Positions 60,475-64,000 of a DNA stretch of 64,000 bases are shown in pieces. The stretch spans positions 248,001 through 312,000 of the forward strand of contig CP090854.1 of the NCBI GenBank assembly GCA_041879425.1, read 5' to 3'. The translations under genes and the position numbers were made by a program. The first letter of the stretch is position 1; each line of letters starts with the position of its first letter. The stretch is from Vibrio pomeroyi. Its GTDB lineage: Bacteria > Pseudomonadota > Gammaproteobacteria > Enterobacterales > Vibrionaceae. Below the pieces are notes generated by a model, which saw only the letters and a program-made list of their open reading frames with translations, was not told where the DNA came from and made no database searches.

Positions 60475-60800
60475 TCAAACAGCTAACTTTTAACTCAGAA
60501 ACTCTTATTAACGTCCCTGCGGATAAAACTATTCTTCTTGAACTTGGCTTATCAGAGTTGGAAGCTGACAGCGTATTAGCTGAGCATGAAAGTGCTCAAG
60601 AGCTAGTTGCCATTCGAGAGCATCGTGCCCCGCTATTGGTTGAAGCTGATCACTTAGTCAACCTTGCATTGGATAGTGAAGTCGAGATCACACCATTTCG
60701 CCGGTATCGCCAACAACTTCGCGATATTACTCAAACCTACAAGACGCTTAAGGATGTGGTATGGCCTCAAAAACCATCATTGCCGCAAGCGTCTGCATAA
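60471..60800 (+). CDS. Tail-fibre-assembly-like chaperone
   Basis: A 109-residue protein ending in the pattern LLVEADHLVN...YRQQLRDITQTYKTLKDVVWPQKP. The R-Q-x-L-R-D-I-T and V-x-W-P-x-K-P elements are characteristic of C-terminal domains of phage tail-fibre assembly proteins. It overlaps the spike candidate by 4 bases. In a virus without a tail it probably chaperones the spike trimer, and the pair may have been acquired from a tailed phage. Confidence 0.65.
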   Translation: MIKQLTFNSETLINVPADKTILLELGLSELEADSVLAEHESAQELVAIREHRAPLLVEADHLVNLALDSEVEITPFRRYRQQLRDITQTYKTLKDVVWPQKPSLPQASA

Positions 60801-61237
60801 TTGGGGGGCTAGCCTACATGACATATAGAAAAACTCTGCCGCGTGGTGTGCGTAACAACAACCCGCTAAATATTCGTGAATCCAAAGGTGATCGCACTCA
60901 GTGGGACGGTGAGCATTTACTTGACTTAGATAAAAGCTTTGAAGAGTTCAAACATCCTGTCTATGGCTTTCGAGCGGGAGCGCGTGTTCTTCGTAGCTAT
61001 TCACGACAAGGCTTTCAAACCTTGAGCGAAATGATAAACCGTTTCGCTCCGTCAGTGGAGAACGACACCGAGCTATACATCAAACACGTTAGCGAGTGGA
61101 CGGGCATCGGTCGTAATCAGGTTGTCGATGTGAACAACAACGAACAGCTAGCAAAGCTATTACATGCAATGAGTCGTAAAGAAGTCGGGAGCTATTACGG
61201 GTTAAGTATGGCGCGTGAAGGAGTCGCTATGGCATGA
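60761..61237 (+). CDS. Membrane-anchored lytic protein candidate
   Basis: A 158-residue protein with an N-terminal membrane segment (IIAASVCIIGGLAYMTY). Its soluble domain contains RGVRNNNPLNIRES, W-DGEHLLDLDKSFEEF, YGFRAGARVLRSY and MINRFAPSVENDTELYI. This pattern is shared by phage structural peptidoglycan-degrading proteins annotated P5-like or endolysin-like. It may open the cell wall during entry or lysis. The start overlaps the preceding gene by 40 bases in another frame. Confidence 0.7.
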   Translation: MASKTIIAASVCIIGGLAYMTYRKTLPRGVRNNNPLNIRESKGDRTQWDGEHLLDLDKSFEEFKHPVYGFRAGARVLRSYSRQGFQTLSEMINRFAPSVENDTELYIKHVSEWTGIGRNQVVDVNNNEQLAKLLHAMSRKEVGSYYGLSMAREGVAMA

Positions 61238-61332
61238 CCAAAGAAGATTACAAGAAAATAGCTATTACCGTAGTAGGTGGCGTTCTCGCCGCCTACACCA
61301 TCAAGTATTTACGACAGAGCAAATTATTATGA
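61234..61332 (+). CDS. Small membrane protein, 32 aa
   Basis: MTKEDYKKIAITVVGGVLAAYTIKYLRQSKLL has one membrane segment with a basic end. The start overlaps the preceding stop (ATGA), and its stop overlaps the next start. GAAGGAG lies 14 bases upstream. Probably a virion or lysis peptide. Confidence 0.6.
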   Translation: MTKEDYKKIAITVVGGVLAAYTIKYLRQSKLL

Positions 61333-61547
61333 AAAGCTTACTAGAAAAAATCGGCATCGACCTTGACCAACCATCGACCAAAAAGGGTTTAGCGTTATTG
61401 GGCGCGGGAGCGGCTTTGGTATCGGGTCACCCTGAACTTATCACCGCGAGCGTATCGGCAGAAGGTGTTCAATTTGGTGGCATTATTGGCGCAAGTGCTC
61501 CAATAGTATTTGGCCTATGGGAAACCCTACGGAATGAGTTCAAGTAA
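61329..61547 (+). CDS. Small membrane protein, 72 aa
   Basis: MKSLLEKIGIDLDQPSTKKGLALLGAG... has 72 residues and two hydrophobic stretches (LALLGAGAALVSGHPELI and FGGIIGASAPIVFGLWETL). It is holin-like in size and layout. ATG 61329 overlaps the preceding stop; an upstream in-frame start at 61215 lies inside the previous gene and is rejected. Confidence 0.65.
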   Translation: MKSLLEKIGIDLDQPSTKKGLALLGAGAALVSGHPELITASVSAEGVQFGGIIGASAPIVFGLWETLRNEFK

Positions 61548-61549
61548 TT

Positions 61550-61672
61550 ATGGTTGAGATTTTACAGTACTTAACTTCGATGGGGTTGCCACCATCCATG
61601 ATCGTTATCATTGGAATGTTTTGGCGACACAATAACCGCCTTATTCGTTTGGAAACTAAGGTTTTAGACTAA
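61550..61672 (+). CDS. Small holin-like protein, 40 aa
   Basis: MVEILQYLTSMGLPPSMIVIIGMFWRHNNRLIRLETKVLD: one membrane segment (about 10-24) followed by a basic helical tail. It starts two bases after the preceding stop. Similar short proteins accompany lysis genes in small phages. The role is inferred from position. Confidence 0.6.
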   Translation: MVEILQYLTSMGLPPSMIVIIGMFWRHNNRLIRLETKVLD

Positions 61673-61794
61673 TGTGAGTTTGCTTTGCCAAAATAAATTT
61701 TGTCAATTTCTTGCACAGAATCATGTTTCATTATGTTTGTTAAGTAGTATATTACGCAAATTAATGCATTTGGGCACTTATTGGAACTTGACGA

Positions 61795-62778
61795 ATGAAA
61801 AATAATGAAAGAATGATTCAATATTTTGACATGGACTTTTTTGGCAAAACTTACGCGCCAGATATTAAACATGATCTTGCTTGCCCAAGGACTCTTGATG
61901 AGCTTATGAAAGAGATGGAATCTCTCCGAGAGTTAGACCTCGCAAGAAAGAAAATTACCACAAGATCGAAGCGAGAGTTTCGTTTAGAAGATATGGAAGA
62001 GCTAGACGACTGTTGGGTAATGCTTATTAATATTGTTGATACAGAGGCAGCGCATCCAGTGACAAATATCATTGGTGGCGGTGATGCAGATCGACGCGTG
62101 ATTAAGCTTACAGATACCAAGGGTCTTGAGTCTTCAGCTCATCTTATTATTTATAAAGAAAAAAATGCAGCAGGTAAGCACCTGACTTTGTTTGAGAAAT
62201 GCCCATCTATTTCGTTTTATAAAGCAGCGTCATTTTTAAACTATTTGTTTAAGCAGTCGGCAAAGCATTTTGATGCCGAGTATCGCGTCCCACACCCTTC
62301 AGGTGCAGATGATAAGACGATGAAACTTTATTGCGTTGTGAACTTCTTAGCTCACCCTTCTGAAGACTTTAGACAAGAGCTTGAGAATGGAGTTATCAAC
62401 GAGATCACACTAACTAACGATATGGAATCTGTAAGAGGTTACGACTCAAAGAAGCACCCAGAACTCAAAGAAACTCAAATAAAGATGAATGTATCAAAGT
62501 TTGATGTATTGCGTAGTGGCGGGAACTGGAAGCATGTAAGAAGAGCTATTGAAATTGGAGATAGCATCGATTCACCGTTCGTAAGAGTTGCGTTTTCTGA
62601 TAGCACAGGGGCAGGCCATACTGCTACACTTAGTACAGATACCGGTCAGCTTTGGAAAGCTGATAAATATGTGAAAAAACGTAAGATTGATGGGTTTGGA
62701 AATGCTTTGAGAACCGCATTTCCTGTCATTAACACGAACATTAGAAACAAAATGTTAGAGTTGGTAGAAAATGGGTAG
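61795..62778 (+). CDS. Cargo protein A, soluble, unknown function (327 aa)
   Basis: A soluble, charged 327-residue protein without recognised domain. Pieces that could serve as search anchors are DDCWVMLINIVDTEAAHPVTN, CPSISFYKAASFLNYLF and ESVRGYDSKKHPELKETQ. It overlaps the following membrane-protein gene by 8 bases. The pair stands apart from the structural operon behind a 122-base AT-rich gap. A soluble sensor or effector paired with a multi-span membrane protein recalls RexAB and Kiwa in architecture, but I see no sequence identity to either. Likely a lysogen-benefit or exclusion gene. Confidence 0.75.
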   Translation: MKNNERMIQYFDMDFFGKTYAPDIKHDLACPRTLDELMKEMESLRELDLARKKITTRSKREFRLEDMEELDDCWVMLINIVDTEAAHPVTNIIGGGDADRRVIKLTDTKGLESSAHLIIYKEKNAAGKHLTLFEKCPSISFYKAASFLNYLFKQSAKHFDAEYRVPHPSGADDKTMKLYCVVNFLAHPSEDFRQELENGVINEITLTNDMESVRGYDSKKHPELKETQIKMNVSKFDVLRSGGNWKHVRRAIEIGDSIDSPFVRVAFSDSTGAGHTATLSTDTGQLWKADKYVKKRKIDGFGNALRTAFPVINTNIRNKMLELVENG

Positions 62779-63340
62779 ATTAAGACAATTTGGCGCTATT
62801 TTTTATCAGTTAACTAGACCTTTGTCATACTTGCGGATTAAGCATGCAGACAAATGGGTTTATGACTGGTTAGCTCCTATTGTTTTAACGGCAGTCACTT
62901 GTGTGATAATTTATTTTTTTATTCCAGTGAGTGATGTCGTTAAAGGCAGTGGGTTGATTGATAGCATCAACGGCTTCATTGGAAATTTACCGGGCTTTTT
63001 TATTGCTGGTTTGGCTGCTGTAGCTACGTTTAACAAACATGATATTGATCAGTTAATGGATAACCCTCCTACGATTGAAATTATGCATCATGGTTATCCA
63101 TTAATGATAGAAATGACACGCAGACGCTTTTTGTGTGTTCTATTTTCCTATCTAACTGCAGTGAGTATTTTCTTAGTACTTTGTACAAAGATTGCTTTAG
63201 CGATTACTGTCCCGAGTGAATGGTTCATCCCCGCAGCGTGGGTTGGGATTGTTGGTTTTTTCTTCCTGTTATGGCAAATGATTCTAGCTACAGTTCTAGG
63301 GTTATATTACTTAGGTGAAAGACTCCATACTCCTCAATAA
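62771..63340 (+). CDS. Cargo protein B, four-span membrane protein (189 aa)
   Basis: A 189-residue integral membrane protein with four predicted spans (about 33-52, 68-86, 119-142, 150-178). The cytoplasmic loop between spans 2 and 3 carries FNKHDIDQLMDNPPTIEIMHHGYPLMIEMTRRR. It is translationally coupled to the 327-residue protein and followed by a strong terminator. A membrane effector or channel is a reasonable guess from layout only. Confidence 0.75.
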   Translation: MGRLRQFGAIFYQLTRPLSYLRIKHADKWVYDWLAPIVLTAVTCVIIYFFIPVSDVVKGSGLIDSINGFIGNLPGFFIAGLAAVATFNKHDIDQLMDNPPTIEIMHHGYPLMIEMTRRRFLCVLFSYLTAVSIFLVLCTKIALAITVPSEWFIPAAWVGIVGFFFLLWQMILATVLGLYYLGERLHTPQ

Positions 63341-63356
63341 ATATAAGTGAACAGAT

Positions 63357-63389
63357 AAAAGTGTTGCCGATAACGGCAACACTTTTTTA
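63357..63389. terminator. Bidirectional terminator between cargo and integrase
   Basis: AAAAGTGTTGCCG, loop ATAA, CGGCAACACTTTT then TTT: a perfect 13-bp stem flanked by A-runs and T-runs, between convergent genes. Confidence 0.92.
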
Positions 63390-64000
63390 TTTCCTGTGTA
63401 GTTTATGTGGAAATAGCTGCGTATATACTTGCCACAAAATGTTTAGGTTTCTATGCCCAGTTACTTGGGCTACTTCTTCAATTGAGTAGCCCTTTTCAAA
63501 CAGTCGACTGGCTCCCTCTCTTCGTAAGTCGTGATACCTTAAATCCTCAATACCTAATTCGTTTCTCACTCTTTGAAACCCTGCGCTAACACTTCGTGAG
63601 TTGTATGGGAAAATGAGTTCGCCTTTGTTCGGTTGTTTCAGTGCGATCTCAAATGACTCACCAAGTAGTGGAACAATCATGTGGTTACCTTCTTTTTTCC
63701 TTGGGTCTTTTCTGTCTCTGACAAGAATTGTTTTATGTTCTTGGTTGAGGTCTTCCCAACGAAGCTTGCAGACTTCGCCAATTCGCATGCAAGTGAGAAT
63801 GCTAAACTCAAGAATGTCGGTGAACGGGATTCGAGTTTTGCCGTTTGGCCGGAAAGACTCACGTTGTTCTAATCCAAGCTTTAAGCGTTTTAGTTCTTCG
63901 GAAGTTGGGCGGCGTGTTCGTTTCTGGCTTTTACCTATTAGTGCCATATCAATGAGAACCGGAATTGCTTCATCAAATATCTGAAAGTTGGCCGCGATAT
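63387..64000 (-). CDS. int: Tyrosine integrase (5' end beyond the window)
   Basis: Phage-type tyrosine recombinase. The catalytic domain is complete: Arg in CMRIGEVCKLRWEDL, Lys in VRDRKDPRKKEG, the HxxR block YHDLRREGASRLFEKG, His in TGHRNLNI and the nucleophile Tyr in WQVYTQLF. The frame stays open from the internal ATG at 63947 to the window edge (QIFDEAIPVLIDM), so the true start and the arm-binding domain lie to the right. Together with the dusA break it is most likely a member of the dusA-targeting integrase group. Confidence 0.92.
   Translation of the reverse strand, partial: IAANFQIFDEAIPVLIDMALIGKSQKRTRRPTSEELKRLKLGLEQRESFRPNGKTRIPFTDILEFSILTCMRIGEVCKLRWEDLNQEHKTILVRDRKDPRKKEGNHMIVPLLGESFEIALKQPNKGELIFPYNSRSVSAGFQRVRNELGIEDLRYHDLRREGASRLFEKGYSIEEVAQVTGHRNLNILWQVYTQLFPHKLHRK

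Larger units (their letters stand above)
49944..64000. mobile_element. Integrated tail-less (corticovirus/PM2-like) prophage, right end outside the window
   Basis: The element begins at the break in dusA near 49944 and continues past the window end, where its integrase gene is still open. Contents in order: lysogeny module (-), PrtN-like activator, HUH Rep, packaging ATPase, double-jelly-roll-type capsid protein, many short single-span membrane proteins, spike and lysis genes, a two-gene cargo, and a tyrosine integrase (-). There are no terminase, portal, tape-measure or tail-tube genes. The set of HUH Rep, A32-type ATPase, capsid of about 267 residues and membrane proteins matches PM2 (Corticoviridae) in outline. 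Exact family placement needs a structural comparison. Confidence 0.85.

Noticed and set aside
61795..63340. Identification of the cargo pair as Kiwa (KwaA/KwaB) or RexAB
   Set aside because: Only the layout is similar. Gene order differs from Kiwa, and I cannot see sequence motifs of either system.
63601..63984. Rightward frame of 127 codons opposite the integrase
   Set aside because: It is the antisense of catalytic integrase sequence with conserved motifs on the other strand.

Overview
The window is chromosomal DNA of a Vibrio, most likely of the V. splendidus clade. Pointers are the gene order efp-frd-epmA, psd-rsgA-orn-tRNA-queG, amiB-mutL-miaA-hfq-hflXKC-purA-motX, rnr-rlmB-rpsF-rpsR-rplI, dnaB-alr and pgi-cheX-zur, the Na+-flagellar T-ring gene motX beside purA, and protein sequences close to gammaproteobacterial orthologues. 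The species assignment is inference; the order-level call rests on visible gene content.

Region 1 (1-17.9 kb): a VC2662-like secreted protein, a membrane diguanylate cyclase, an MgtC-family protein, an orphan type IV pilin, EF-P with its two modification enzymes (epmB, efp, epmA), fumarate reductase frdABCD, an EamA transporter, a chemoreceptor, a DASS anion transporter, psd, rsgA and orn. Region 2 (18.1-20.6 kb): 16 tRNA genes, nine tRNA-Gly(GCC) and seven initiator tRNA-fMet, in near-identical tandem units. A 633-base gene-free stretch follows, with two perfect inverted DnaA boxes and two near-consensus ones. It occupies the same position (tRNA-Gly cluster / queG) as the E. coli replication-control locus datA. 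Region 3 (20.6-49.6 kb): housekeeping genes from queG to zur. motX has a sigma-28-type promoter, a deaminase-like amidohydrolase has a PurR-like box, and priB is missing from its usual place between rpsF and rpsR.

Region 4 (49.9-64 kb, continuing past the window): a prophage of a tail-less, membrane-containing virus of the corticovirus (PM2) type, inserted in the 5' end of dusA. Only the first 16 codons of dusA remain at the left junction. The left arm is a leftward lysogeny module (S24-type repressor plus a directly abutting lipoprotein gene). Rightward genes follow: a PrtN-like activator, a large HUH rolling-circle Rep, an A32/FtsK-like packaging ATPase, a double-jelly-roll-type major capsid protein and many small single-span membrane proteins. 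Next come a hendecad-repeat coiled-coil membrane protein, a spike candidate with a tail-fibre-assembly-like partner, and a lysis-type protein with small holin-like proteins. Before the leftward tyrosine integrase lies a two-gene cargo unit (soluble 327-aa protein plus 4-TM protein) that looks like a membrane-effector defence or exclusion module but matches no family I can name.

The most noteworthy items are the integrase-encoding dusA-targeted tail-less prophage with its unknown cargo pair, the tail-fibre chaperone motif in a virus without a tail, and the datA-like DnaA-box cluster.
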